Assembly (NCBI GenBank): GCA_030062745.1 | Contig: CP099841.1 | Span: forward strand, 28,585,398-28,649,397 | Source of the DNA: Capitulum mitella | Lineage: Eukaryota; Arthropoda; Thecostraca; Pollicipedomorpha; Pollicipedidae | Direction: 5' to 3' | Length of the DNA stretch: 64,000 bases | Part shown: one piece after another, positions 1 to 13,530 of the stretch | Layout of the letters: each line of letters starts with the position of its first letter | How positions within the stretch are numbered: the first letter of the stretch is position 1 | Made by a program: the position numbers and the translations under genes | The notes under the pieces: model-generated | The model's input: the letters and a program-made list of their open reading frames with translations, nothing else | Database searches by the model: none | What the model was told of the DNA's origin: nothing

Positions 1-540
1 TCATTGCGCTGCGCAACAACTAAGTAAGTGCCACTTCGCAGCCGTAACACGTGTAAATTGGGTCTACCTCAGTTATCTTCGAACAAGCATTGCGTAGCTT
101 GTCTTACACAAACTCAAAAACAAAAATACTACAGGCATGGTAGGACGCCAGAAACCTGACCATATTCCAATATTGGGCTCGAGTCACATTTGAGGTAAAT
201 AATGGTAGGTACACCTATACACTACCCTAATGTTTAGGGCCATTTTATGGTCTGGGTTTCAATAACGTTCTCCTGAAGATATGAACCACTTCCGACAACG
301 TCTTAGGTGGATGCTATTGGCAATAGCATGTGACTGCTTTTTAAATGCGGCAGAGGTGCTGCATTTGAATGTTAAGATTTGAACATTTGAATGCTATTCA
401 ATGTTACACAGATGTTATACAGGTGCTAATGTTAACGCGGAAGGAGACCTGAAAATGTTGTTGGCATTCCCTTGTTTCTAATACTTCCATTCATTTCTAG
501 TCAGCTACAGTGTTGGTATCCCATCTCCCCACTTAACTTA
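1..540. other. Intergenic, nothing recognised
   Basis: AT-leaning unique sequence. No coding stretch, repeat or RNA gene was recognised on either strand. Confidence 0.5.
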
Positions 541-544
541 GGGA

Positions 545-960
545 TCTGTTTATCTCCTGTCGCGTGGACCAATCGAAAGTGACGCACTCGGCCGCTCGCT
601 CGTCAACGTCACACGGCCGCCACTTGCGCGGCTAACCACACCGGGCGGGTCGGGTGAAACTGCGGCCAGACCCCCGTCAGGACAGCACGGCAGGGAGTTC
701 AGTGTCACGTGACGCCGCACTGGCGACCCAGCCACCTGGTTTGTGGGCGGCTGGCGCGGTCACGTGACGAACTGCTGCCGCGAGGGCGCTCAGGTGTGAA
801 CGATATAAGAGACAATGATCTGGAGCAGCGGGATGCAGTCAGCGTTAGGCGCCGGAGGACGGCGTAGGGTGTAGAAGGAGGGAGAAAGAGGAGGAAAGCC
901 AGAGGAAGAGAGCAGGGCACGACCCCAGCACGACTCCGTAGCCCGCAAGGATAAGGTGAG
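545..960 (+). promoter_or_regulatory. CpG-rich promoter-like patch with possible non-coding first exon
   Basis: The block is GC- and CpG-rich compared with its flanks. A TATA-like TATAAGA lies at 804-810. An AAG|GTGAGG splice-donor-like junction lies at 955/956. Together these resemble a promoter plus an untranslated first exon on the plus strand, from roughly 837 to 955. No downstream exon could be assigned, so this is inference from composition and two weak motifs. The short ORFs here read as composition artefacts. Confidence 0.25.
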
Positions 961-1211
961 GGCACAGAGGGAGAGGTGGGAGAGTTAAGGTTTAGGTGAG
1001 AGATAAAGGGAGAGAGAGGGAGGAGATGGTCAGTAGCCTAGCCAGGATTTTCGTGAAAGGGGAGGAGGCGACGATAAAACAAAAATGTTTAGTATTTCTC
1101 TTGCTATTGCATTGCAAACATGGGGAACATGGCAAAATTAACCCTACAAAATTGCAAACCTGAAGCCTTGAAAAATAAAAGTCCTCGGCTTTTCATTTCT
1201 TTGTCTTTTAA

Positions 1212-2425
1212 CCCTATTCCAGGAAGGCTAGACGGTATGGTCGATTCCCGGCAGGGGGGCGGATTCGGCCCCCCTGAGATCTCGAGAACTACTTTCATTT
1301 CATCCGATTTCATCCGATTTCATCGCAACAAACGGCAATCGATTTGCTGTCACGTGAACTACACTTTTATAAAAAGAAATTTTCAAAATTTTGAAATTAG
1401 GGATACAGGGGGGCAAAAATGTCAAAATTAGGGGTACCTTTGGACATCTTATAACTCCGTTCTTTATGGACCGATTTCAATGAAACTGGCATGAATCGAG
1501 AGATTATGGATAGGGCTTTTACCATGGGTACACCAATCTGAATTTTTTAGAAAATTCATGGGCGTTCACAGGGTTCCAAAAATAGGAGGATTAGTTTTCT
1601 AACAACTGAATGAACAAAAAAGGTAAAAGCACTTTTTTGTCTTCTGCTAGGCATGCTATGCTAAAGAAGTAAAAATCGCATTACAATGTTCGTATAATGT
1701 TAGCCTAGGCGGTGCCAGGGACATGAAAAAGGGGGAACTATCATGGTCACACGTTCTTCAGATCAACTTGTGACCTTTGACCTTAAATGACCTCCAGTGA
1801 CTTTGGGGTCACTTGGAATGATCTCGTGTACATTGGATACTATCTGTAAACGTTTTCAATCATCTGAATTCACTCTATTTCAAAAATTTCATTTTATGGC
1901 TATTGCGATATAGTGTACGCGCACTGACATTTTAGGTCATAGCTCCGTGACCCGACCTGATATCAAGCTGAAACTCGGTACACAAGCAGAGGGTACCTTT
2001 CTACGTCATTCCGGGTTGGAATTTGAAAAAACGGCGCCGAAATTATTGCAAAAAACAAATTTTGAATTTTGGCCTTGACCTGACTTTGTAAAGTGGCCTC
2101 AGATAAACAAAATTTTGTGTGCACATTGCCCAGCTATTTAGCTATACATCCATATAAAGTTTTAAGTTCTATCTTAAAAACTCTGTTTTTGACAGACACT
2201 TTCCTTTTACCCTCAACATGGCCAAAAATGGCCTGAGGTTCCTCCCAAAAACGTTGCCTGGCTCCGCTCCTGAGCAAAGTAGAATTGTGAAATTTTGTCG
2301 CAGCGCGTAGAAAGGATGGCTAGGAAAAGTCACCAAGTTTCGTGAAGCTGCGTCAAAAAGCTGGAGTTGGCAAGCAAAAAACCCGAGGGGGGGCGGATTC
2401 AGCCCCCCCCCTGCCGGGAATAGGG
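1212..2425 (-). mobile_element. piggyBac-like non-autonomous element, copy A
   Basis: A roughly 1.21-kb element is flanked by TTAA at 1208-1211 and 2426-2429. The left end reads CCCTATTCC and the right end GGGAATAGGG, giving terminal inverted repeats. Just inside each end sits a G-run/C-run palindrome (1253-1276 and 2391-2416). There is no transposase ORF. The interior matches copies at 5927-7182 and 13531-14734, and this copy is inverted relative to both. TTAA targets and a CCC-starting TIR are typical of piggyBac-type MITEs. The superfamily call is inference. Confidence 0.75.
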
Positions 2426-2429
2426 TTAA

Positions 2430-3960
2430 ACAAATCATTAATGACAAAGGCCGATATTTGGAAACCTCTGGCCATAAACGGGATCAGATGACCCCTCTAC
2501 CCTCCCCTCTGGCTGCGCTACTAGAAATGGTGAGTGAGAGGTAGAGTGAGGAACGAGAGGCAAAAAAAAAAGAAGAAAAAGCAGGGACGAAATGAGAGGC
2601 AAGAGATGAGGGGGAGTGGACAGGGTGGATGGGTGAGGTTGTGAGTTGTGGGTTTATCCCAGACCGAATGCTGCAACGGACTAATCACGGTACCAACGTT
2701 TTTTTGCTGCCTGAGGACTGGGCAGAACATATGCTAAAGGGAAGCCAAATATCGATCTGTGCCACGTCACCTATCCCCAGATGTTGATTTCTCCCCGGAT
2801 TTCGGCCACTTTGTGTCGCTAGTTGTAAAAAAAATTTCGCAAACAAGCACAGAAACACAATCTTCCGTCCGAAAGGGGACCAAAAGACATGTTGGCTACG
2901 ATTTTCCAACGAAGTGGGAAGGGGGGTTCGGGGGGAGGCATTCCCCCGATGGCTCCCTAGATCCGCCAAGGTCTGAGGGATCCATCTTCGGGATTGGTGG
3001 TTTAATTTTCTACAGCCATGATTTAAACATTCTCGTAAAGCTAAACCTGCCAGATTTTTATTTGCGTTTTCTTCATGGAACGTTTTACGTTATTAATGAC
3101 TCTCATAATGTATGCAATTTTGAGTAAAAGTATCGAGGTCATGACCACGACTATCCTTTCGGTAATAAATACCTTATTTTTGTGTTATCTTATCTTGGTC
3201 TTATTCTCTATCGTACCTTATCTGATGAATATCTTGTCGTATCTGAGTACATATCTTACCCAGCCCTATAAGCAAATTATACATTTTTTTAATTTGGCAC
3301 AAAATCTCCAGAGACAAGAACCAGAGCATTATATATATATATATATACATATGCATATATATATATATATTCTGTCATCACTGATTATACCCATTTATTT
3401 GTTTATTATAACATCATTATCAGTGATTGTATACCATATTATATGTCATACATAACATATATTGTGACCTGCATTATGCATGAATATGTAAATGACTGCA
3501 AAATTTAATGGCCTACAGTGTTCCGAATTTATTTGTCCGTATCTGTCGATGACGTGAGAAATAACGGCACGGAAACAGGGCCTCGTCATCAGGGGCAGAT
3601 GCGGTCAAGTACATTTGGCACATTGTGCAAGACATTTAATAATTCGCCTGAGAAGACAGAGATAAACTATTTAGGCACAGCAATGCACATGCAAGCAAGG
3701 GTGTCAATTTGCAATCGTTTGCTGGGGCGATGCTCACTCAATGTGGGTCTTGGTCCCTCCAAGATGATTTTGCCCCCCCCCCCACCCGTATTTTCCACTA
3801 CTTTTAGCAAAGGGAACATTGTTTTTTGGTAAATGATAGCGAAAAATAAAAAGAGCATAAAAACAAATCAACAATGACGTCTGGAAAGGGAGGGGAGGGG
3901 GGGGGGGTAAGCTGCCAGGCTCTCGGCTGGCTCCCAATCATTTACACAAAACGATAACTT
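2430..3960. other. Intergenic, low complexity
   Basis: Contains an A-rich tract near 2562-2582, a TA microsatellite at 3330-3371, a C-run at 3774-3784 and G-runs at 3890-3907. No gene was recognised. Confidence 0.5.
3330..3371. repeat. (TA)n microsatellite
   Basis: Alternating TA tract with two short interruptions. Confidence 0.9.
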
Positions 3961-4089
3961 TGCATGCAAGTGCAAGCCCACACACCGCGGACGGAAAGCA
4001 AACAGTTCTACGCTGCGTAAAATCACAGTCGGTTTGCTCAAACATTTGCAACCGTTTTAAGCAGAAGCAGCAGCGCGTTCTGTTGGCTC

Positions 4090-4760
4090 GACGCAGAGCT
4101 GCAGCGAAAGCAGACGTGACTGGAAAGGTCCGGATCGCTGGGCGGAATTCGCGCCAGACGCAGAAAAAAACGTTTTCCACATTCGTGCAGGGCCGGCAAA
4201 AAAACAACTCGAGCTGAATGCGGCGTCAAAGGCTGGCGCCTTATGGCCGCGACACGCGCCGCTTTCAATCGCGACGCGGATTAGCGTCGGTTTTGGCGCC
4301 GACAGGTCGACTTCAGAGCGGCGAGCCGCGGCAAAACTCGCCGGTCACGCCGGCTGGCCGCCCGGTGCCGGCGACCTCATACGGCGCGCGCTTTTTTACC
4401 GGCGCGCCGGCGCGCCGCGATTTCGCGCGCCCGGCCGCCGAGCGCCTGTTGACACAATCATATGCCGAGTTTCTAAAACCTGTTTGTTCTGCCGGAGGCG
4501 GTCGGCAATAATTGCCACCTTCGAGGCCTCGAGAGGCGTGTTTGCCGTTCACACGGCGCCGCCCGAGGAGCCGCGGCAGGCGCGCGCCAGACGCGGGAGA
4601 ACTCGCTCCGACGCCGGCCGGCTCCCGTGTTCGGCGGTGACACCATCTTTCTCCCGTGACGTGCCGCGACTGCTGAGTGGCCGCCAGTGACCCGACGGCC
4701 ACCGGCCCGGGCTCGGTGTGTAGTCTCCGCACGGATGGCGTCCGCTGCAGGTAATCGCAA
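4090..4760 (+). promoter_or_regulatory. CpG island with candidate first coding exon
   Basis: A dense CpG-rich block ends in an ATG at 4735 (codons M-A-S-A-A) followed directly by a splice-donor-like G|GTAATC at 4750/4751. This resembles a promoter with a 16-nt coding part of a first exon. No continuation could be recognised downstream. The next plus-strand gene, at 10327, has its own start codon and signal peptide. Long ORFs on both strands here are GC-driven shadows. Confidence 0.3.
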
Positions 4761-5920
4761 ACTGGAGGTTTGCTCAAGGTGCTGTCGTTCTTGAAGGAAG
4801 GAGGTCCGGTTTGGCATCGCTTACTTGTGGTTCTCAGGCAAACTGTTTTGCTGTCATAAGCATTGTTTGTTTGGTTCGCGTTTGGTTTGGGCATTACCTC
4901 TAGCTCATTTGCAGGCAAGCAGGCAGGCGTTTCGAGGTAAGGCGAAGGGGTATTCCCTTAACCATAAGAATTACTTAGGATTGGGAAATCCCTGGTTCAG
5001 TGAAATGAAAACCATTGAAAATAACTGCATTGTGATTAAAGTGTCCGTCATATCGATCAGTGCAAAGCTGGGGTAATATGTAAAGTATTGCTGTTTATTA
5101 ATATGCAAGGGAACCCTTCAACCAGCAGCAAAAGAATGGACAACTCTTTGCAATCCAGTATTACAAAAAAGTCCGTAGTGCGTATTACTCGTATCATGCA
5201 TTTAATTTTGTACAATACAGATCTGTCAGTGATGGCATTGCATAGGTAAAGGGTTGCGTTTCAAACGTTCACATTCCGTGCAGTTTCTCAAGGCGAATCC
5301 CTACCAACCATAAAATCATTCACACATTTACGGAAGGTATTTTACGTGCTGAAGTATTTCCTAAAATGGTTGTGTTATTCAATATTAATGTGGTCTGAGA
5401 CGCATCATGCAACGTCAGGTACGACACCAGTTTTCCCTCAGGAGCTCCCTTGAGGATCATTACGCAGCTGACATGATGCCTAGCGTATTTAAGATATTTT
5501 TCCACATCCAGCTTCCGTGCGCGTTGCGTTCAATTTCGCCAAAAAATAGAGAACACATTTTCACACCCTCTAGCCAATCTCATGCTTCCTTTCAAATTCA
5601 AACGAACATTCTGCGGAACACGTGCTTTGATTGGGTTCGCGAAAATTGCATTGTACGTTACGAAACATTGCAGACAAAGGAGCGATGCATGCAGAACTGA
5701 AAATGTCACTGAGATGGTCGGTCCACGGTAGAAAAACACGTTTCTTGGGTGATCCCAGTCGTCACATTTGATAAAAAATAGACCTAAACCACCCGTTGTT
5801 CCATTACCATTTCAAAGCTGCGCAACAGATGCCACGAAAACGTTTTGTATCCTTACCTTATTTACCATGCCATGTCAAAACGCTATCACTCAACGAACGT
5901 TGACGCAAGATATTTTGTTG
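4760..5920. other. Intergenic or intronic, nothing recognised
   Basis: Moderately AT-rich unique sequence. If the candidate exon at 4735 is real, this would be its intron. Confidence 0.4.
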
Positions 5921-5926
5921 TATTAA

Positions 5927-7182
5927 CCCTCTTCCCGGCACGGGGGGTCGAATCCGCCCCCTCGAGTTTTTTTGCTTGCCAGTTCCAGGATTTGTAATGT
6001 AGCTTCAAGAAACATGGTCATTCTCCTACATGTTTTTTTCTACGTACCGTTACAAAATTTTGAAATTTTATTTTAGGAATGGAGCCAGGCAACGTTTTTT
6101 GGGAGGCACCTCAGGTTATTTTTAGCCCTGTTACAGGTACATGGAAAATGGCTTCAAAAGTAGGATGCTTAAAAAAGAACTTGAAACTATGTATGGTTGT
6201 ACAGGTAAATAGCTGGGCAAGCATATCAAAATGATTTTGTTAATCTGTGACCACATCCAAATTTTAGGTCAATGCCCAAGAAACTCCATAGAAATAATTC
6301 TGGTTCCATAGAAATAATTCTGGCGCTAATTTTCAAAATGCAAAACCCTGGAAATAAATGACGTAGAAAGGTGCCCCTCCACTTGTGTACCAGGCTTCAG
6401 GTCGATATCTGGACGGGGCACGGGGCTATCACCTAAATTGTCAATAAGCACACCCTATATCGCGACAGCCTTGAGATGGAGTTTTAGGAATAGAGTAAAT
6501 TCGAATAATTGAATTTTTCAAATAATTTTTTACATGAATTTTTGATTTTTTTCAAATCAGAATTTTTCAAACAATATGAAATGCTTTAAAGAATGTCCTC
6601 GGTTACCCTGAGGCCACTGGAGGTCTTCTAGGGTCAAAGGTAGTAAGTCGACCTGATGAACATGTGCCCGTGCTGGTTTCGTCTTTTTCATGCCCCTGGC
6701 GCCACTTATGCTATCATTTTGCAAGCAATGTAATACAATTGGTCCTTTTTAGCATAAAATGACTAGTAAAAGCTTAAAAGTGCTTTTAACCTTTTTGCGC
6801 ATTCGGTTTTTAAAAAACCGACCCTTCCATTTTTGAATCCCTGCGGACGCCTGCGAATTTCTCAGAATTTCAAATGTTTGGACCAATGGTAAAAGTCCGA
6901 TTCATGCCAACTGCATCAAAATCGGTCCATAAACAACAAAGCTATAATAAGTCCAAAAATATCCCCATTTTCCCACTTTTTTGTCACCCTTGTCTACCCT
7001 CTGAAAATTTTGAAAACTTCTATTTATAAAAATGTACTTCACATTATGGCAAATCAAATGCTGTTTGTTGCGATAAAATCGGACGTGCACTTCTTGAGAT
7101 CCGGGGTGGGGGCAATCCACCCTATCCTGCTGGGAATCGATATGCAATGAAGCAATATACCATCTAGCACCCAGGAATAGGG
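5927..7182 (+). mobile_element. piggyBac-like non-autonomous element, copy B (diverged)
   Basis: Begins after TTAA at 5923-5926 with CCCTCTTCCCGG and the subterminal G/C palindrome, and ends near GGAATAGGG with CTAA instead of TTAA. The interior matches copies A and C throughout, including a GTCAAAGG-type block in the middle, but with more substitutions. It is therefore probably the oldest of the three. It has the same orientation as copy C and no coding capacity. Confidence 0.65.
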
Positions 7183-7186
7183 CTAA

Positions 7187-10100
7187 CTTCCTTAGACCGA
7201 GGGCTAGCCTGAGGACAGGCCATTCATGTGAAGCCTTGCGACCATTTGACGGGGTATATCATCCAAATTTGGAGATGAAGCAAAGGAAACAAACGAAGAT
7301 GCCTTTGCATAAAGTGGATAACGCGCGTGCATAACGTGCATGTATTGCACGGTTTAATCACAAACATTCGTCGTTCTTCTGGGTTCCGTTATTCTGTCCC
7401 TCGCCTTAACTCTCGCCCGAAAAGGGGGAGGGGAGGGAGATGCAACCCCCTGGGATTTCCCGAGGATAACTTCCTGACGGTTTGCCCGATCCACCTGAAA
7501 CTTCATGCACCCCCTGGGGCATGGGAACGAGCTTTAAGGTCATAATGGAAACCTTGTCAGCCATTTTCGCGCGCCAACACGGCTCATTGACAACGGTCTC
7601 ATTTTTGCCTCAGTGTAAGACGGTCAGAGTGCACAAATGCAGTAAAAGATATATCATTCGGCCAAAAATCTTATGCTCTGTAAGACTATACATATATTTG
7701 GTAGGCTTATGCTCACTGCCGGGATTATCGATGGTGTAAACCGAGGTCATGAGCTACGGTGGGAAACACAGTTTTTTTTTGTCTCTGAAAATGCCATAAG
7801 GAAAATATATCGTACAGCAGTCTATACATTTGGATTGCTTAAGCTGTAAGGAATAGAACAGTATGAAACTGTGCAATGTATCTTTTATTTCATGAAAATA
7901 GGGATGAATGCTGCGAAGGCCTGGCTTTTCCTCCGACGGACGGAACGGCCTCGGCCGCGAGTTAATGCGCCTGCAATGACACAAAATGCCTAAAATTTGA
8001 TTTTGTGGTGAGTTTCGGTCAAAAAACAGAAAAAAACGCTGTGAGACATCTAAGTCACAATTTTTAGAGGTCATTTTAAATTACTTTATTAGATAATTTT
8101 GTCTGACCTAAAATGACTTTGGAAGACCAACATGGCCTTGGATGACCTAAGATAAGATATCAATTGGAAACAGTGTTAGTGATTCAGATGCTACATTTGA
8201 CTTCAGAGTCTTTCATTACCACCAAAAAAAAAAACTTTTGCTACTCCGACAGTGCATTTAAGCCGACGACCCGCTAAACAAGGACTGATCTATCATGGTC
8301 TGGCTCAGACTCCATCCGACAATGCCGACGACCCCGCCAAACAAGGACTGAACTGTCATGGTCTGGATGGGTGAAATGGCCTCCATGGGTGAAAGAGAAT
8401 CATGTGGGGTAAAGATGGACTCATAAGGGACTGACAAACACTGTGATGTCCGTTTCGCTCCATTCAAATTGATTCTTTGCCGTTCATTTGCTCTTCAACT
8501 CGAAAATGTACCACTTTCTGCCAATTTTTCTCCTTTGTCCCGCTCTGTAAGATCCCCGTTTACCTGAGACCTTAAAGCGGGATATCAGTCGCGAGATCTC
8601 GTCACGCGCATCACGTTGTTTTTTCCGCGACGCTCTAGGACTCACGATGCGCAAATGGCCGGGGGCCGTACCCCCGCCCCCCATACGTCAACGTTATGCA
8701 GAAATCATTAAACGAACGAAGGTTTAAGTTATCGGATAATACACTAAGACAAACAGATTCGATGAAATCTATCAACTCCTTCCATTGTTCCCCACTTTAA
8801 GTCGTTAACACCAATATTTTGGGTTTGTTAGATTAATGCATACTATGCGGTACATCCATATGGTTGCTTCTACGTTATATTTTTGGCTTTTAGTGAATAT
8901 ATAAGGCATGCAAGATATAAAAGGGCCGCTAAATTGCCACTCATTTATGTTTCTTCCATCTCGGCTTTAACATCAGGGTTTCCATGTCGTGTTGCTGTCG
9001 TGTTAGAACAGGATCAATCCTGGTCACGTAATCAGGAGCGTGAAATGGTACAAGAAATAAACACTAAAATGGTACATGTATATTGCAGTATTATGTTTGT
9101 CAAACATGGCCCAATAAACGGATGCCCCAAAATATTTGCATTCATGACTACAGTAACAAAATAAAAAGGCAATCAAATTGTTTCACAAAACTGACTAATT
9201 AATTAAATCCAAATATCTCAGTCAATCGGCCAAAAAAGTTATGGAAACTTCACTGTGGCGGCTCACACAGACTGTTCGTAGGACTTTGGGTAAACGCCAA
9301 ATCTAAGCCTTCCTTAAATCTTATTTGACCTTTCAACGACAAATAGCCGTCGATTTTCTTCTCCTTTCCCCTCCCCCGCCCTCCTCTCGCTCCGTTGTTA
9401 GGACAATCAATAAACAAGAGGATATCGAGCTCGTAGTGTGAAATATTGCGCCGAGCTTGATCGGTTCTTTTTCAGTCACACGATGTTCTCCATCACAATG
9501 CAGCGACCCAGTACCCATTTGTCACCTCACGGGAGCAGGAACACCGGCCCATTTCTCACAAGCCCAAGGCTGGAAAGGCGATCAGTTTTGACGACGCACA
9601 ACTCCCACCAATCAACGTGCTTCTGTGGGACTTTCCTTTGTCGTTCCAACCCTGAGTCGTCAATTTGAAACCTATCCTGGAGACATATGTCAATGCTTCA
9701 TAAATCAGGGCTTTTGGGCAGGAAGCGAGGGCCTTCGATTTAACTGGTTCGATCCTCGTAGCTCTGTGGCGACATGTTCAAGTCATACCTGATGTGAGGC
9801 AGGCTCAACGATTCGCTACTCACAAGCTCCCACAGCCATTCTACCGAAAACAGGAGGGTCGCTCGGGCCGCGTGACAACGTTATCACTCTCTAAGCATGC
9901 AAAAGATCCTTCTGCGCTACCTGGATTAGTGGCCGGGATCACATACGGCTCCACGCGGTCAGCAGGGTGAGAATTCGACCCGGAAGCTCTGATTAGTATA
10001 AACCCGGATCGTAATGCCTTCCACGTCATGTGTTCAAGTCAGATTTATGAAAAAGCGCGAAAACGTAGAGCACTGACGGACAGCTGGCCGTTTTTTGTGC

Positions 10101-10326
10101 CGAGTGCAGTCAAAGAGCTTCCAAGAAATACGCAGAGAAAAACGGTTAAAGTCTGCGAAGTGCATACTGCACACCGTCCATAGCATTATTTGGAAGAAGC
10201 GGCGCGGTCAGCGAGCAGTGCAACAGCTTTGTAACAGTGCATTGTGACGAGGCTTGTCAACAGGGGCACTGGCCGCAGTCGCAGCGAGTTCTGTTCGGGC
10301 CTGACGTCTGCGGCCGCCCGGCAGGC
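7187..10326. other. Intergenic; degenerate element relatives
   Basis: From 7409 to about 8230 the layout recalls the TTAA elements: TTAAC, then a G-run, a C-run, a CCGAGGATAAC-like segment and later GACCTAAAATGAC blocks. The similarity is weak. A 62-bp tandem duplication follows at 8263. No gene was recognised. Confidence 0.35.
8263..8375. repeat. Tandem duplication, 62-bp unit, two copies
   Basis: Copy 1 starts at 8263 and copy 2 at 8325. Both begin CCGACGACCC and share AACAAGGACTGA and CATGGTCTGG. Confidence 0.8.
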
Positions 10327-12448
10327 ATGCTGACCTCAGCGCTGCTGCTGCCGCTGCTGACCTGCGCGGCGCTGACCTCGGCCGGCGCCCCGGGCGAGGT
10401 TAGCCCGTTCCGGCCGCCGCCGGACGAGCTCGACTCGCTGCTGGACAGCAGCCTGCTGGACGACATCGAGCGCCAGCTGAGCCGGGAGGCCGGCCACGGC
10501 TCCAGCAACTCCACGGCGCTGCTGTCCCGCTCGCGACGCGCGCTCGCCTTCCCCACCGGCTCGTACGCGCAGCTGGACTTCGAGCTCTACGTGCCGTTCT
10601 ACAGGGCGGGCGACTTCAGTAAGACCGGCGGCCGGCGTGGCCGTGCTGGGTTCCAGTCCGGTTGTGATAGTGTCTCCTATTCCTCAGCCTCGGCTATCCT
10701 TCGTTAGGTTTTGCAGCCGATGTCTGGCATGTTGATGTGGTGTACGCACCATCGGCAGTCCTCCCGTACTGAAACAACGGATTTCGCGGACTGATAAATT
10801 GCACATTCCTTAAGCGGATACCCCTGTCTTATGACATCTAAGGGATTTATTAAGCTGGTTTCACGGGCTGATGATGCTTCGTTTTCGTTTTACTTGCTAT
10901 CATTAGGAAGTGAATTCTTTGCGCTCTCAGTAACATCCTCAAGGATCAGAATCTTGTAAAGATGATTGTTGAAATGGGATTGAAAGTGGTTTTCTTTACT
11001 ATCCAAGGAAAAATAACTAAGTAAAACAGGCATTTGGCCACGTGTTCCTCGCGGTAAGTGTACATTCTGACGAAATAGCGTGCGTCTGACCTCAGCTGCC
11101 ATCTTGGACTGGACAACCACCTTTAGACTGAACCTGCCAAACAGTACCTCCTCCATCAGCATAGGCCGGTCGCTGGACGACGACCGCGAGCGCATCTACA
11201 ACATCATCGAGGCCATGATGTACAGGTGGGACGACAAAATGTCGACATATTGATATTTTCAAGAGTCTCGTCATAGCCGTTATTTGCAGGCGAAGTGAAC
11301 CAGTTTCAGATGGTAATTGCGTTATACGAGCGTGCTGAGTTGCAAACGTGATGTCTGTTACGCTGAACTAAAACTGCAGACACGAAGAGAAACCTAGCCC
11401 CTCTTTTTTTGTTTCATGGTCAGATCATTTATCATATAATAGTCATGATCATTAAGAGCAAAACATTCCAGCATTTTACTCATTTCAGTGTACTGTATAA
11501 CACCGCCAGTCAGTCAGCTGGGATTCCGTGGGCGTGTTGACCCGCCGGCGGGCAGGCGTCACCGGTCCGATCGCCGCTGACCGCTGCCGTGTGGTCCGCC
11601 CGCAGCTTCGGAGTGGACGGCCGCGTCTGCCTGCTGCGAACCATCTGCGACGTGGCCGAGCAGCCCTTCAAAGACGACGGCGTGCTCGGCGATGTCATCA
11701 ACACGGTGATGGCGTGAGTACTGTGAACCCGATGGAGACGTGAATCACCCGCGGTACTTTCTCCCGCTCGACCGGGAACTTCAGTCGACTGTGGTGATCA
11801 ATTCGGTAAACAATCTTGACCTGATGCTCAAGTGAGTTTCCCTGAATACTGCATAATTTCTGTTTGCTCTCGGACTGGGTGGGAGGGCAATTCGTCGCCG
11901 CTGGTCTCGTTGCTTTCAACTCGAAAACCTTCGGGAACATTTATTCGTGGGATTTCTCCACAGATTCCTGCTACGGCAGCGGTCTAACTCAGTTATGATC
12001 ATCTAGCGAATTAAAATCGCATTTTACCCTTTTTTGTTTGATAGTGTACCAGTCGCCGAAAAACAAAACATAATAATACCATCGATTTTTCCCTTTTTTA
12101 TTTTTTTGCCGAGAGAAATCCGTGATCTGCTGTGATTTCGTTATCCAGTTCAAGTAGGCAATGGCTTCCAGTTAAATTGTTCTTTTGTTTGTCTTGCTCG
12201 TTCACAGCCAGTTCAGTCAACCTGTCACCTTCAATATTTGTGTCTGTTGAACGACTGATCTCTGCTTCTTCCTCCTGTTGACATAGCGACGTGCTTCCAG
12301 GGCGTCGTATCGGTGGCAGGATGACAAAATGTACGAATACGTCGAGGCAGAATACTACGGCCGTTATTACGGCAACTGTCAGGACGCCTACAACTGCCCC
12401 TTCAGCATGTCCAGGATCGCCGAGGTCATGACAGACGTAGTTGGATGA
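10327..12448 (+). CDS. Secreted DM4/DM12 family protein
   Basis: Four exons: 10327-10618, 11096-11225, 11606-11713 and 12301-12448 (stop 12446-12448). All junctions are GT-AG with matching phases, giving 225 residues. Residues 1-20 form a signal peptide (hydrophobic MLTSALLLPLLTCAAL). An acidic linker leads to a dibasic RSRR site (68-71), followed by ALAFPTGSYAQLDFEL, the usual opening of the DM4/12 domain. The later exons carry the family's four cysteines, in VCLLRTICD and GNCQDAYNCPFS. Two Asn-Ser-Thr sequons lie at N61 and N113. The family is arthropod-rich and secreted, with largely unknown function. The start was chosen because it sits at the signal peptide, although the frame is open for 30 codons upstream. 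The ATG at 12331 is internal. The last acceptor is at 12300, because the alternative at 12286 breaks the conserved C-terminus. Confidence 0.85.
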
Positions 12449-13526
12449 AACATCGCTGCGTGATGCGCGTCACGGGACGGGGCGTTCTCTCATATTGAAC
12501 TGGAATTATCTCAAAAGTATGCGCCCCGCCATACACAATGTAGCGCTGCACTACAGTGAGCGTCTCTGTGACCCTGTTTATGATGTTGTTCATTGTTATT
12601 GTTGTTACAGATGTTTTATTTGTTTTGTTGAGACGTAGAACAAAGTTCCTATGCTACAACACGTCTTATTGCGTCGTCTGTGGCAAAAACTAGTGATGGA
12701 ACCGATATTAAGACAAAGATGGGAATGATAATACAAGCAATTCGCGGAATGTGTTGTGCTGTTTCCGGTCCAGCCTCCGTGACCGGAAGTAGCGGCAGAA
12801 CGCAAACGGCAAATGCTCCTCCGAACCAGTTGATCATTGCTGATGTTTTGCACTCTTTTGAGAGACCTGAATGCCTCCAATGTTGGCTGGGATGCTTGGG
12901 TATTATATAAACCCGGGAACCTACTAGAGCACCCCGAATTTTCTCCCTTCAGCCCGTACATTTATTGAATCTCCGAACAGATTTGACAAGAATGTGGTTG
13001 CGGTTACAGTATACGATGTACAAGCACAAGATCGATCAGCGATCGCGTTATCACCCGCGGCGTTCTTGGGGTTCATTGATAGTTCATAGCGTAGAAACGG
13101 AGAGGGTTTGGCACCCGTGAACTTCAGTTTCTTTTGCGAACGCTAGGCCTATGTATGACATCAGCCTCCAGTCACATCGCAGAGAACCTCTTTAAAACAT
13201 ATCAGACCCCTTTTTCCAGTATTCCCACGCCAATGCATCTACAAACTTCGCGCGCTGTGTCCACCCTGCTGTCCGCGGTTGGAAATAACTGTTCGTTAGC
13301 GGTCCGAGGATTGTCAACAAGTAACTGCGTCCGTTTGAATGACCGTGAGATGCAAAACCCCGAGATATACTCACCAGCTTACATCGTCTTCGGGCAAAGC
13401 CAATGTTCGGCCCTCCGGACTGACCGGACTGGTGTTTTCACGGAGACATTGGAAGTTGCACCGAAGCGAGTCTCCTATTTCAAATTCGGAAAATCACGTG
13501 AGACCTTATAATGAATACATGAAGCA
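12449..13526. other. DM4/12 3' flank, nothing further recognised
   Basis: Probably the 3' UTR plus intergenic sequence. No canonical AATAAA was found close to the stop. ORFs on both strands lack recognisable domains. Confidence 0.35.
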
Positions 13527-13530
13527 TTAA

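Noticed and set aside
9713-9770. Possible tRNA with GGTTCGATCCTCG
   Set aside because: Too short; no convincing D arm or anticodon arm.
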